From contig JANTGP010000008.1 in NCBI GenBank assembly GCA_024762835.1, positions 1-38,233 on the forward strand: a stretch of DNA of 38,233 nt, written 5' to 3'. The notes beneath the pieces were generated by a model. That model did not search any database. It was given only the letters and a program-made list of their open reading frames with translations, and was not told the DNA's origin. This document shows positions 1-8,411 of the stretch, piece after piece. Made by a program: the position numbers and the translations under genes. Position 1 is the first letter of the stretch. Each line of letters opens with the position of its first letter. Source of the DNA: Bacteroidota bacterium (GTDB lineage Bacteria; Bacteroidota; Bacteroidia; Bacteroidales; M50B96).

Positions 1-173
1 TAAATTAATGTTGTTTTAATGTCCGAATGTCCTAATAATTCTTGAATAATCCTAATATCTGTTCCTTTTTCTAATAAATGAGTTGCAAATGAGTGTCGTA
101 AGCTAAGCTAAGTTGCCTTATTCATTATCCCTGCCTCTTGTTCTGCCCGGTGCAATACATTTTGCAGAAATAT
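1..173 (-). pseudogene. Tyrosine recombinase (phage integrase family) C-terminal remnant, with in-frame stop
   Basis: Translating the minus strand from about 173 down to 1 gives a readable XerD/integron-type integrase core. First comes FLQNVLHRAEQEAG, then a TAG stop (plus-strand 108-110), and in the same frame [17 protein letters not shown] followed by [14 protein letters not shown]. The LRHSFATHL box carries the second catalytic Arg and a catalytic His, and LLGHS the following His. The nucleophilic Tyr (usually YTHV) would lie beyond the window edge. There is no N-terminal half: similarity stops where the terminator hairpin at 175-209 begins. I read it as a decayed, truncated recombinase. 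A sequencing error at the TAG is possible, but would not restore the missing N-terminus. Confidence 0.75.
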
Positions 174-174
174 A

Positions 175-209
175 AAAAGGCATCAGAAATAATATCTCTG
201 ATGCCTTTT
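175..209 (-). terminator. Bidirectional intrinsic terminator after the thiolase gene
   Basis: The perfect 13-bp arms AAAAGGCATCAGA and TCTGATGCCTTTT are separated by a 9-nt loop, with A/T runs at both ends of the stem. It lies 22 bp past the thiolase stop codon and would end the crt-hbd-thiolase transcript. The symmetry means it could work in both directions. Confidence 0.85.
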
Positions 210-231
210 ATAATTTCCCGGGAACTTATAT

Positions 232-1473
232 TTATTCGCCTCTTTTGTATATTATAGCAACAACTGTTTTATCGTCGCCACCCATATTAATTGTCATTCC
301 GTAAGGACGGTCGGCAGGTATCTCAATCTGAGCCTTTCCTGCTTTTCCGGTAAGCTGCTCCCATATTGTAACTGCCTGATGAACACCGGTTGCTCCTGTT
401 GGATGTCCCCAACCAATTAATCCGCCTGTTGTGTTCATAGGTATTTTCCCGTTGCGAGCTGTGTTACCTGCGGCAACAAAATCTGCTCCTTCGCCTTCTT
501 TAGCAAAGCCAAGTGCTTCGGTTACTAACACTCCTGCAATTGTAAAGCAGTCGTGTACTTCAACAGTTGCCAGCTCATTTTTTGTGATTCCGGCAGAGTC
601 AAAAGCCTCCTGAATAGCTTTTTCCATTGTGTCGAGATGGGTTTTGTCTTTAGGGGGTTCAGTAAGGTTTCCGACAGCATGGCCAATACCAACAACCTCA
701 ACAGCATCTGATTTGGTAATACCACATCTTTGTAGCCCTTCTTCCGACATTACGGCTATACCCGAAGCACCGTCAGAAACTTTCGAGCAATCGAATACAT
801 TCAAATGTTCGGTGAATGATTTTGGATTTGGTTCCATCAATCCTGTTTTAATCAGGTCAGCCGTTTTGTTGTGGTATTCCTGTGCTGTTTCGCAAAGACG
901 GGCATTCTCAATAGCATTTTTAAACCATGTTGCCTGTCCCAGACGAGCACGATCACGTCCGATTTTTTCATAATAAGCACCGGCTCTGTCACTAAACTGT
1001 CCGGGGAAAAAATAGGCATGTCCTTCTTTCCTGTCTTGATACCAACCTGCTCCGGCAAGTACATCGGCTCCGTAAATTGCTTTCATTGTATTTTGCACCT
1101 CAACACCAACAGTAAGAACAACTTCTGATGTTTCGGCAAGAACAGACTTTATACTTGCCATAAGAGCCAGACTACCTGATGCACATGCACCTTCAGACCT
1201 GCCTGATGGTTTATATTTCAGACCTTCGTCTATCATTGGCATAAAAGCACCCAAATGCCCTTGTCTGTTATAACGTGCAGCCATGAAGTTACCCACCGAG
1301 CCTTCGTCAACATTTTTGGCACCACCAATTTGTGATAATGTTCCCTGGCCTGCTTCTTTAAGGTAATGTTCAAGACCGGGACGTTCTTTTTTAGGACTAA
1401 ATTCTTTTCTACCGGTTCCCAACGAAATGGTATTGTAGCCGGCTGTCATATATATTTTTCTTCTTATCTTCAT
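232..1473 (-). CDS. Thiolase family protein, SCP2-type (probable acetyl-CoA acetyltransferase)
   Basis: This 413-aa thiolase would join two acetyl-CoA to acetoacetyl-CoA, or run the reverse cleavage. The nucleophilic Cys97 is in the GACASG motif. H307 and C308 form an HDCF motif, and H357 is in GGLIGWGHPTGATG. HDCF marks the SCP2-type subfamily, where the second catalytic Cys comes from this loop. The CxG motif near the C-terminus of classical ThlA/AtoB is absent (the end reads INMGGDD). It is the last gene of crt-hbd-thiolase, 56 bp after hbd, with a terminator beyond. Met9 (MTAGYNTISLG) is an equally plausible start, since the first eight residues are not family-like. Thiolase is certain; acetoacetyl-CoA as substrate is inferred from the neighbours. 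Confidence 0.88.
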   Translation of the reverse strand: MKIRRKIYMTAGYNTISLGTGRKEFSPKKERPGLEHYLKEAGQGTLSQIGGAKNVDEGSVGNFMAARYNRQGHLGAFMPMIDEGLKYKPSGRSEGACASGSLALMASIKSVLAETSEVVLTVGVEVQNTMKAIYGADVLAGAGWYQDRKEGHAYFFPGQFSDRAGAYYEKIGRDRARLGQATWFKNAIENARLCETAQEYHNKTADLIKTGLMEPNPKSFTEHLNVFDCSKVSDGASGIAVMSEEGLQRCGITKSDAVEVVGIGHAVGNLTEPPKDKTHLDTMEKAIQEAFDSAGITKNELATVEVHDCFTIAGVLVTEALGFAKEGEGADFVAAGNTARNGKIPMNTTGGLIGWGHPTGATGVHQAVTIWEQLTGKAGKAQIEIPADRPYGMTINMGGDDKTVVAIIYKRGE

Positions 1474-1529
1474 TTTTGTATTTTTTTCATTTTAAATGGA
1501 AATCTGTTTTACTATTACCCAATAATATA

Positions 1530-2864
1530 CTAAGCAAAGTAGTTATTGATTGGTCCGTATGCATGGAAAAATCCGGTAAGCATTACTGTGTTCACGTCGT
1601 CGTCGTTGTGAGCTACATTGTCTGAAACTAATTTCTTGCCGATTTCGATTGAACGTATACCGTATTTCTTTGCAAGCTCAGCACCCAAAGTATTAATGCT
1701 TGCTAATTCGTTAAAATAAGTGGTAAGCTCATTATCTCTTTTGCGAATACGGATAATCTTTTTCCAGGGTATGAATGATTTTGGAAGTTCACCAAGAAGT
1801 GCATCGCATTTACTTGCAATCTCTTCAATTTCAACATATTTTTTTGTGTTAATATCAAAGATTGCTACAGGGCGGCCTTTGGCATATTTAAGGAAACCGT
1901 CTTTTTGCGAACCATCAGAGTTTTGTCCGCCTTTAACTCCCATATCCATTAGCTTAACTAACAACTCGCTGTGTAATTCTTCATTATAGTATGGATTCAT
2001 CACGTCAAGAATAAACCTAACTACATCAATACCAACGTAGTCTATTAGTTGGAAAATTCCCATCGGACGAATTAAGAAGTCCTGACTAACTTTATTTATC
2101 ATATAAACAGCCTCGGTAAAAGAATACTCGGAGCTTAGTCTTTCAACCTCATTAATGCCATGAAGAGCATCGCGCATAAAGTGACCATTGCCAATAAAAC
2201 CGGCAAAGTCATTTGAAGGAACAATTTTCTTTCTCAGATTCTTTGCATAAGTGAGAGCAAAGTCATTTAATTCGGGTAAAGTCTTTTTTGAAACAATAAG
2301 TTCAACCAATTTCTGAACAGCAGGTGGATTATAAAAGTGGAAACCAATTACTCGCCCTTCCAGCTTAGCCTCTTCGTCAATTTCATTTATCGGAACAGAT
2401 GATGTGTTGGTTAAGAACCATGGCTTATTGGGATTATTTCCATCGATGGCAGAAAGTAATTTTACCTTCAAAGCTTTGCTTTCGCTAACAGCTTCAAAAA
2501 TAAGATTTGAGTCGTAGGCAGCCTCAAGTTTTGTTACAGGTCTTACCACGTTCATCACATCAAAAACAAATTGTTCAATTATGTCGCCGTTTTCAACTAA
2601 ATCTTTTCTGTCGGTATAAGCTTCACGTAAAGCAACTGTTTTTTTCTCGGCAATTTTAGTTACCTGAACCTTTAGATATTTCATTAATCCCGAAAGAGCC
2701 TCGTCCGAAACATCAATAGCATTAAGAACAAATGTCTTGTTCTTATTTTCCGGTTTCAGACTTTGCTCAACCATTTCAACAGCTGTAAGCAATAAGATAC
2801 CGCTTCCCATCTTACCGGCAGCACCAAGTACAGAAACCCGTTCAATTTTATTAATATAATTCAT
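1530..2864 (-). CDS. hbd: 3-hydroxyacyl-CoA dehydrogenase (3-hydroxybutyryl-CoA dehydrogenase), long form
   Basis: This 444-aa NAD(P)-dependent enzyme interconverts acetoacetyl-CoA and 3-hydroxybutyryl-CoA. The Rossmann motif GAAGKMGSG is at residues 14-22, followed by the 3HCDH NAD-binding and C-terminal domains. Aligned by eye to clostridial Hbd, all catalytic positions are kept: S155 in NTSS, H176 in HFYNP, E188 in LVELI and N226 in FIGNG. At 444 aa it is much longer than clostridial Hbd (about 282 aa), with extra sequence within the N-terminal domain and at the C-terminus. It is the middle gene of the crt-hbd-thiolase operon, 52 bp from crt. This is the catalytically orthodox one of the two dehydrogenases in the window. 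Confidence 0.88.
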   Translation of the reverse strand: MNYINKIERVSVLGAAGKMGSGILLLTAVEMVEQSLKPENKNKTFVLNAIDVSDEALSGLMKYLKVQVTKIAEKKTVALREAYTDRKDLVENGDIIEQFVFDVMNVVRPVTKLEAAYDSNLIFEAVSESKALKVKLLSAIDGNNPNKPWFLTNTSSVPINEIDEEAKLEGRVIGFHFYNPPAVQKLVELIVSKKTLPELNDFALTYAKNLRKKIVPSNDFAGFIGNGHFMRDALHGINEVERLSSEYSFTEAVYMINKVSQDFLIRPMGIFQLIDYVGIDVVRFILDVMNPYYNEELHSELLVKLMDMGVKGGQNSDGSQKDGFLKYAKGRPVAIFDINTKKYVEIEEIASKCDALLGELPKSFIPWKKIIRIRKRDNELTTYFNELASINTLGAELAKKYGIRSIEIGKKLVSDNVAHNDDDVNTVMLTGFFHAYGPINNYFA

Positions 2865-2916
2865 GTGTTTATTATTTTTGGTTATTTATGTGTTAGTGAA
2901 ATTTACAATATTATTT

Positions 2917-3684
2917 TTACCAGTTTGGTTTTCTTTTCTCAAGAAATGCTCTCATTCCTTCTTCGCCTTCGTTACCAAACAAAGACCCGAACTGCTCTGA
3001 TTCCAGTTTGCTACCTGTTATAAAATCTGTTTCAATACCTTTTCTTACAACTGCTTTAACCTTTTTAATTGCATTTGGACCTTTAGATGCAATTATCTTT
3101 GCAACTTTAGTTACTTCGTCCATTAGTTCGTCAGGTTCTACAACTTTTTGAACAAGTCCTATTCTCAGGGCATCATCAGCAGATATCATATCGCTTGTAA
3201 GCAAAATATACAATGCATCGGCTAAGCCAACCAGCCGTGAAAGTCTTTGTGTCCCTGCATATCCGGGAATCAACCCCAGATTTACTTCGGGTTGTCCGAA
3301 ACGTGCTTTAGTGCTTGCAAATCGAAAATCACATGCCATTGCAAGTTCAAGACCACCGCCAAGAGCATAACCGTTTATGGCAGCAATTACAGGAATTTCA
3401 AGTTTTTCTAAACTACGAAATGTATTTTGTCCGAGAATAGAGAATTTTGTTCCTTCTTCGCTATTCATGTCAACCATCTCGGCAATATCAGCTCCGGCAA
3501 CAAAAGCTTTTCCTTCGCCGGTAATAACCATTACTTTAAGATTCTCTTTTGTAGCGAGATTTGCAACTACTTCATCCATCTCTTGAAAAAAGCGGGTATT
3601 TAAAGCATTCATCGCTTCAGGTCTGCTTATGGTAACATATAAAATGTCATCTTTTTCAGTGAGTTTTAAGTTTTTAAATTCCAT
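2917..3684 (-). CDS. crt: Enoyl-CoA hydratase/crotonase
   Basis: This 255-aa crotonase-fold protein has the length usual for the family. The oxyanion-hole segments are FVAGADIAEM (62-71) and ALGGGLEL (108-115). Both hydratase glutamates are present, E113 in GGGLELAMACD and E133 in FGQPEVNLG, as in rat enoyl-CoA hydratase E144/E164. It would interconvert 3-hydroxybutyryl-CoA and crotonyl-CoA. It is the first gene of the minus-strand operon, with a good promoter candidate 37-67 bp upstream. A broader short-chain enoyl-CoA substrate range cannot be excluded. Confidence 0.92.
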   Translation of the reverse strand: MEFKNLKLTEKDDILYVTISRPEAMNALNTRFFQEMDEVVANLATKENLKVMVITGEGKAFVAGADIAEMVDMNSEEGTKFSILGQNTFRSLEKLEIPVIAAINGYALGGGLELAMACDFRFASTKARFGQPEVNLGLIPGYAGTQRLSRLVGLADALYILLTSDMISADDALRIGLVQKVVEPDELMDEVTKVAKIIASKGPNAIKKVKAVVRKGIETDFITGSKLESEQFGSLFGNEGEEGMRAFLEKRKPNW

Positions 3685-3720
3685 TTATTTTAGTGTTTTA
3701 TTGTTTGAAATTTTGGAATG

Positions 3721-3751
3721 TAAATGTATGTAAAATTTAGCTTATAGCAAA
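3721..3751 (-). promoter_or_regulatory. Bacteroidota-type promoter candidate for crt-hbd-thiolase
   Basis: On the minus strand there is a TTTG (-33 type, plus 3748-3751), a 19-bp spacer, then TACATTTA (-7 type, plus 3721-3728), one base from the TAnnTTTG consensus. The spacing fits the Bacteroides sigma-ABfr pattern. Transcription would start roughly 30 bp before the crt start codon. Confidence 0.6.
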
Positions 3752-4174
3752 GGCTAAAATTGAGCGGTCTGCAATTTTTATTGATATTTTGACATTTGTT
3801 TTAATCTGTTGTATATGTGTTTGATATTGTGTGTAGTTAGTTGATTTATAAAATTGCAATATTGATTTTTTATTAAATCTGCTTTTTTTTGTTGAAATCA
3901 TCCAATAAAAAGAACAATTTATTAGACCAATCCTTTATTGTTTTGATGTTTACTTTCTAATAAAAATTGAAATTATTCGAAGCTTAACTTGTTTGTGTTG
4001 CCGCTTTTTTATCCTGAATTTAATATTTCGAACTAGATTTTATATAATATCCTTGTAACGCTTAGATAATATGTGTGTTAGTATAGGTGCTTTAGAATTT
4101 GGTTTTAAAATTCATTAAATAAAATAGCTGACATAAATCATAAGAAAAAAATGAATAATTATTAGTAAAAAACA

Positions 4175-4182
4175 TACATTTG
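4175..4182 (+). promoter_or_regulatory. -7 box upstream of pta
   Basis: TACATTTG matches the Bacteroidota -7 consensus TAnnTTTG exactly and lies 41 bp before the pta start. No clear TTTG is visible about 19 bp further upstream, so only the -7 half is supported. Confidence 0.5.
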
Positions 4183-4223
4183 CAGAAAAAATTAATCACA
4201 TTTTAAACTATTGATTTACAATA

Positions 4224-5222
4224 ATGTTACTTGATAAAATAAAAACAGATGCCAAAACTCTTGGCAAAAGAATTATTCTTCCTGAAAGTTTAGAAGAAAG
4301 AACATTAAAAGCTGCTGATATATTGCTTGATGAGGGTATAGCTAAAATTATTTTAATTGGTAATCCTGATGAAATAATTGAAAAGGCTGGGCAACTTAAT
4401 CTAAGTAATATTGGGAAAGCTAAAATTATTAATCCCGAAACATACGAGAAACTTGATGAGTATGCCAATCTAATGGTTGAGTTACGAAAGAAAAAAGGGC
4501 TGAGCAAAGAAGATGCTCTGGGTTTGTTAAAAGACCCTTTGTATCTTGCTACCATAATGATTAAGAGCGGTGATGCTGACGGTGAGGTTGCCGGTGCAGA
4601 TAATGCAACCGGAGATGTTCTTCGTCCGGCATTTCAATTTGTAAAAACACTTCCGGGGATAAGTGTTGTGTCCGGTGCTTTTTTAATGATTCTTAAAGAC
4701 AAGGAGTTTGGCGAAGACGGATTAATAGTATTTGCTGATTGTGCAGTGCATCCTAATCCAACGGCAAGTGAGCTTGCTGAGATAGCAGTTGCCACAGGTA
4801 AAACAACCAGAGCAATTGCAGGTTTTGAGCCTCGAATTGCCATGTTAAGCTTCTCTACAAAAGGAAGTGCGAAACATGAAATGGTTGATAAAGTTACCGA
4901 AGCAACAAGATTGGCAAAGGAAATGGATAAGTCATTGATAATTGATGGTGAGCTACAGGCTGATGCTGCAATAATTGAAGCAGTTGGACAAAAGAAAGCA
5001 CCGGGAAGTAATGTGGCAGGAAAAGCAAATGTGCTTGTTTTCCCAACTTTAGAAACCGGGAATATTGCTTATAAGCTTGTTCAACGTTTAGCCCATGCCG
5101 AAGCTGTTGGACCTATATTACAAGGAATGGCAGCACCCATTAACGATTTATCGAGGGGTTGCTCGGTTAGCGATATTGTGAATCTGGTTGCTATTACTGC
5201 AATGCAAGCAAATGCTAAATAA
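4224..5222 (+). CDS. pta: Phosphate acetyltransferase
   Basis: This 332-aa protein has the length of the short, single-domain Pta (about 325-335 aa), without the N-terminal DRTGG/P-loop regions of long Pta. It begins with the family pattern LGKRIILPESLEERTLKAA and continues with SGDADGEVAGADNATGDVLRPA, the GAFLMIL core and LVFPTLETGNIAYKLVQR. It would convert acetyl-CoA and phosphate to acetyl phosphate and CoA. It leads the five-gene operon, with hbd2 33 bp downstream and ackA as the third gene. The ptb gene at 7493 is a shorter, clearly different paralogue, which supports acetyl as the group handled here. Confidence 0.93.
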   Translation: MLLDKIKTDAKTLGKRIILPESLEERTLKAADILLDEGIAKIILIGNPDEIIEKAGQLNLSNIGKAKIINPETYEKLDEYANLMVELRKKKGLSKEDALGLLKDPLYLATIMIKSGDADGEVAGADNATGDVLRPAFQFVKTLPGISVVSGAFLMILKDKEFGEDGLIVFADCAVHPNPTASELAEIAVATGKTTRAIAGFEPRIAMLSFSTKGSAKHEMVDKVTEATRLAKEMDKSLIIDGELQADAAIIEAVGQKKAPGSNVAGKANVLVFPTLETGNIAYKLVQRLAHAEAVGPILQGMAAPINDLSRGCSVSDIVNLVAITAMQANAK

Positions 5223-5255
5223 TTTAAGAATACAAAGAATAAAAAATATAAAAAA

Positions 5256-6227
5256 ATGGCAGAGATAGTTGAATCTATTGAAAAATACGGATTAGGAAAA
5301 AGCCTGAACAAAAAGGGAACTCTTTCTAAAATTGGTATTATTGGCTGTGGCTCTATGGGTCAGGAGATAGCTTTACATATTAGTAAATATGGCCTTGAAG
5401 TTGTCTTTATTGATGTTAGTCAGCAAAGAATAAAGGAAGTTTTTGTTTCTTTAAATGGGCGTTTGGATGAAATAATAAATAAATGGGGTCTGACCGGTAG
5501 TGAGAAAAGAGCTATATTGCAGAGAATTACCGGAACAACGGATTATTACGACCTTCAGGATTGTGAATTGATTATTGAAACAATCAATTCCAAAAAGCCG
5601 GGAACGAGTAAAGAAATACGAAAAGGAATTCTTAAAAAAGTTGAATCTGTAATTGCTGAGGATGCAGTTATTACTTCAAACACAGCAACACTTATGATAT
5701 CTGATTTGGCATCGGAGTTAAAGCATCCTGAGAGAGTATTAGGTCTACATTTTATTTCACCTGCCCAAAAAATAAAGATTGTTGAGGTGGTGAAAAGTGC
5801 TAAAACAAATGAGAAATCATTTGATATGATTGTTAAGTTTGCACGTATGATAGAAAAAACTATTGTACAGGTTCAGGAATCGCCGGGTAATATCCATACA
5901 CGTATGGTTGTACCGATGATTAATGAGGCTTGCTCTATCTTAATGGAAGGTGTTGCATCTGTTAAAGATATTGACAACACAATGAAAGGTGCAACTGGTT
6001 TTCAATTCGGACCATTTGAAATGGCTGATAAGATTGGTCTTGATAAATTGCTGAAATGGATGGATAATCTTTATCAGGAATTTGGCGAATACAGATATAA
6101 AGCTTCACCAATTATTAAACGCCTTGTTAGAATTAATCATCTTGGACGACGTACAAACATCGGTTTTTATAGATATTCAAATGGTAAAAAAACTCAACAA
6201 ACAGTTACTTGTGCAGAGATTAATTAA
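5256..6227 (+). CDS. 3-hydroxyacyl-CoA dehydrogenase family protein with altered catalytic residues
   Basis: This 323-aa protein has a 24-residue N-terminal extension, a Rossmann motif IGIIGCGSMGQEIA (26-39) and a 3HCDH C-terminal domain ending LGRRTNIGFYRYSNG. The fold and length are those of 3-hydroxybutyryl-CoA dehydrogenase. Compared by eye with Clostridium acetobutylicum Hbd, H165 and E177 are kept. S117 is Ala144 (NTAT instead of NTSS), N141 is Ser168 (HFISP instead of HFFNP) and N188 is Thr215 (GNIHTR instead of GFVVNR). It may act on another acyl group, be weak, or be non-catalytic. It sits between pta and ackA, so a role in the same acyl-CoA fermentation is inferred. The true start could be the later stretch before SKIGIIG, but no Met is there. 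Confidence 0.85.
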   Translation: MAEIVESIEKYGLGKSLNKKGTLSKIGIIGCGSMGQEIALHISKYGLEVVFIDVSQQRIKEVFVSLNGRLDEIINKWGLTGSEKRAILQRITGTTDYYDLQDCELIIETINSKKPGTSKEIRKGILKKVESVIAEDAVITSNTATLMISDLASELKHPERVLGLHFISPAQKIKIVEVVKSAKTNEKSFDMIVKFARMIEKTIVQVQESPGNIHTRMVVPMINEACSILMEGVASVKDIDNTMKGATGFQFGPFEMADKIGLDKLLKWMDNLYQEFGEYRYKASPIIKRLVRINHLGRRTNIGFYRYSNGKKTQQTVTCAEIN

Positions 6228-6281
6228 TTATTAGAATCATTAATTATGTTCATGATAAATGAGCATTAAAAAATATAAATA

Positions 6282-7490
6282 ATGAAAATATTAGTGTTGA
6301 ATTGTGGAAGTTCATCAATAAAATACCAACTCTTAAATATGGATACTTCAAATGTTTTGGCTATTGGGGTAGTTGAAAAAATAGGACTGAAAGGCTCGTT
6401 CATGAAATTGGAAAAGCCAAACGGAGATAAAGTTAAACTTGAAGGTGAGATAATTGATCATCAGGCCGGAATTAGCTACATCCTTGGTACTCTTATCAGC
6501 AAAAAGCATGGAAGCATAAATAGTCTTGATGATATTGATGCTGTTGGTCACAGAGTAGCTCATGGTGGTGAAAGTTTTAAGGGAAGCAAGTATATTAATG
6601 AAGATGTTAAAGCTGAGATAAAGAAACTTATTCAACTTGCCCCTTTACATAATCCTGCAAATTTAAAGGGTATTGAAGCCATGGAGTTGCTTCTTCCCGA
6701 GGTTCCTCAGGTAGCGGTGTTCGATACAGCTTTTCATCAAACAATTCCTGACTATGCGTACATGTATGCCATACCCTATTCAATGTATGAGAAGTACAGT
6801 ATAAGACGTTACGGCTTCCATGGAACAAGTCATAATTATGTAGCAAAAGAAGCTTGTAAAACATTAGGTATCGATATCAATAAACAAAAGATTATTACTT
6901 GTCATCTTGGTAACGGAGCTTCTATGGCTGCTATAAAGAATGGTAAATCAATTGATACTTCCATGGGCTTAACACCGGTTGAAGGATTAATTATGGGTAC
7001 CAGATCCGGTGATCTTGATGTTGGGGTACTTACTTACATTATGGATAAGGAAGAAGTAAAATGTTCTATAGCAAATGTTATTGTAAATAAGCATAGCGGT
7101 ATGTTGGGTATTACAGGAAAATCATCGGATATGCGAGAGATCGAAATTGCTGCTGAGGAAGGGCACAAAAGATCAATACTTGCACTTAAGATGTATCGCT
7201 ATCGCATTATTAAATATATAGGTGCTTATATTGCAGCACTGGGAGGACTCGACCTTCTTGTATTTACCGGCGGGATTGGCGAAAACGATTCCATAACCCG
7301 TGAGGTCGTAAGCACAAACTTTAAATATATGGGCTTAGAGTTCGACAATGAGTTTAATAAGGGTAAAAGAGGAGAGGAGTTGTTACTCTCAAAGCCTGAG
7401 TCGAAAATAAAAGTTATGGTTGTGCCTACAAACGAGGAACTTGTAATTGCAACTGATACTTTAAATATCGTTAACGAAATAAAAAAATAA
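6282..7490 (+). CDS. ackA: Acetate kinase
   Basis: This 402-aa ASKHA-fold kinase has the usual AckA length. The motifs run in order: LNCGSSSIKYQL at the N-terminus, VGHRVAHGGESF, PLHNPANLKGIEA, AVFDTAFHQTIP, RRYGFHGTSHNYVA, CHLGNGASMAAI, MGLTPVEGLIMGTRSGDLD and FTGGIGEND. It makes ATP from acetyl phosphate supplied by Pta in the same operon. The gene starts 54 bp after hbd2 and ends 2 bp before ptb, indicating translational coupling to ptb. Confidence 0.97.
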   Translation: MKILVLNCGSSSIKYQLLNMDTSNVLAIGVVEKIGLKGSFMKLEKPNGDKVKLEGEIIDHQAGISYILGTLISKKHGSINSLDDIDAVGHRVAHGGESFKGSKYINEDVKAEIKKLIQLAPLHNPANLKGIEAMELLLPEVPQVAVFDTAFHQTIPDYAYMYAIPYSMYEKYSIRRYGFHGTSHNYVAKEACKTLGIDINKQKIITCHLGNGASMAAIKNGKSIDTSMGLTPVEGLIMGTRSGDLDVGVLTYIMDKEEVKCSIANVIVNKHSGMLGITGKSSDMREIEIAAEEGHKRSILALKMYRYRIIKYIGAYIAALGGLDLLVFTGGIGENDSITREVVSTNFKYMGLEFDNEFNKGKRGEELLLSKPESKIKVMVVPTNEELVIATDTLNIVNEIKK

Positions 7491-7492
7491 GC

Positions 7493-8398
7493 ATGCAGAT
7501 AAATAAATTGGAACAGATGTTTTCTGTGTTAAGCAACAAGAAGAAAAAGCGTCTTGTTGTTGCTTTTGCAAATGATGCTCATACCATTGATGCTGTTAGT
7601 AAGGCAATAGACAGAGGCTTGGTTGAAGCTACCTTAGTTGGTGACAGAGATATTATTACTAAGGTTTGCACCGAAGAAAATATTGATGTAAACAAATTCA
7701 GAATTGTTGATGTTGATATTGATACAAAAGCTGCTTCAAAAGCTGTTGAGCTGATAAATAACAACGAAGGTGATTTCCTTATGAAAGGATTGGTGAGTAC
7801 AGAGAATTATATGAAAGCTATCCTAAACAAGGATAATGGATTGATGCCGCCAAAAGCAATCCTCAGCCATGTTACCATTATGGAAAATGCGAATTACCAT
7901 AAATTGCTTATTGTTGGTGATGTGGCAGTTATTCCTGCACCCGAGATAAAAGAGAAAATAGCTATTATCAACTATTTGATTAAAACAGCAAAAGCTTTAA
8001 ATATTGATAAGCCTAAAGTTGCCGTGATAGCAGCATCAGAGCAAGTATCAATGAAGATGCAGTCAAGCATTGATGCCGCCATATTATCAAAAATGGGTGA
8101 TAGAAAACAATTCGGCAATGCAATTGTTGAAGGACCTCTGGCTCTTGACCTTGCTATTGATGCTGAATCAGCTAAGATAAAAAAAATAGACAATGAGGTG
8201 GTTGGTGATGCCGATTGCTTACTTTTTCCTAATATTGAATCGGGTAATGTTTTTTATAAGACAAATACCAAACTTGCAAAAACAGAGGTTGGTGCTATTG
8301 TCGCAGGTGCCAAGGTACCATGTATCTTATCATCAAGAGGCGATAGTGTAAATACAAAATTATATTCAATTGCATTGGGTGCTTTAATAGCAGGTTAA
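7493..8398 (+). CDS. ptb: Phosphate butyryltransferase
   Basis: This 301-aa protein of the PTA/PTB superfamily has the usual Ptb length. It begins KKKRLVVAFANDAHTIDAVSKA, has the GDFLMKGLVSTENYMKAIL segment typical of Ptb, and ends LLFPNIESGNVFYKTNTKLAK then GAIVAGAKVPCILSSRGDS. It would convert butyryl-CoA and phosphate to butyryl phosphate. Branched acyl-CoAs such as isobutyryl- or isovaleryl-CoA are possible substrates in this family. It follows ackA by 2 bp and precedes buk by 13 bp. Confidence 0.93.
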   Translation: MQINKLEQMFSVLSNKKKKRLVVAFANDAHTIDAVSKAIDRGLVEATLVGDRDIITKVCTEENIDVNKFRIVDVDIDTKAASKAVELINNNEGDFLMKGLVSTENYMKAILNKDNGLMPPKAILSHVTIMENANYHKLLIVGDVAVIPAPEIKEKIAIINYLIKTAKALNIDKPKVAVIAASEQVSMKMQSSIDAAILSKMGDRKQFGNAIVEGPLALDLAIDAESAKIKKIDNEVVGDADCLLFPNIESGNVFYKTNTKLAKTEVGAIVAGAKVPCILSSRGDSVNTKLYSIALGALIAG

Positions 8399-8411
8399 GA
8401 ATAATAAGTAA

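Larger units (their letters stand above)
3685..4223. other. Divergent intergenic regulatory region between the crt and pta operons
   Basis: These 539 bp are very AT-rich and have no credible ORF. They hold the crt promoter candidate near the left end and the pta -7 box near the right end. Between them I see A/T runs but no clear operator palindrome such as a Rex-like site and no riboswitch-like structure. The length suggests both operons could be co-regulated from here. Confidence 0.6.

Noticed and set aside
431-973. Antisense open frames inside the thiolase gene (and similar antisense frames in other genes)
   Set aside because: They are shadows of well-supported coding frames, with no family motifs or start signals of their own.
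3685-4223. A redox (Rex-like) operator between the fermentation operons
   Set aside because: I looked for a TTGTGA-type palindrome and did not find a convincing one.
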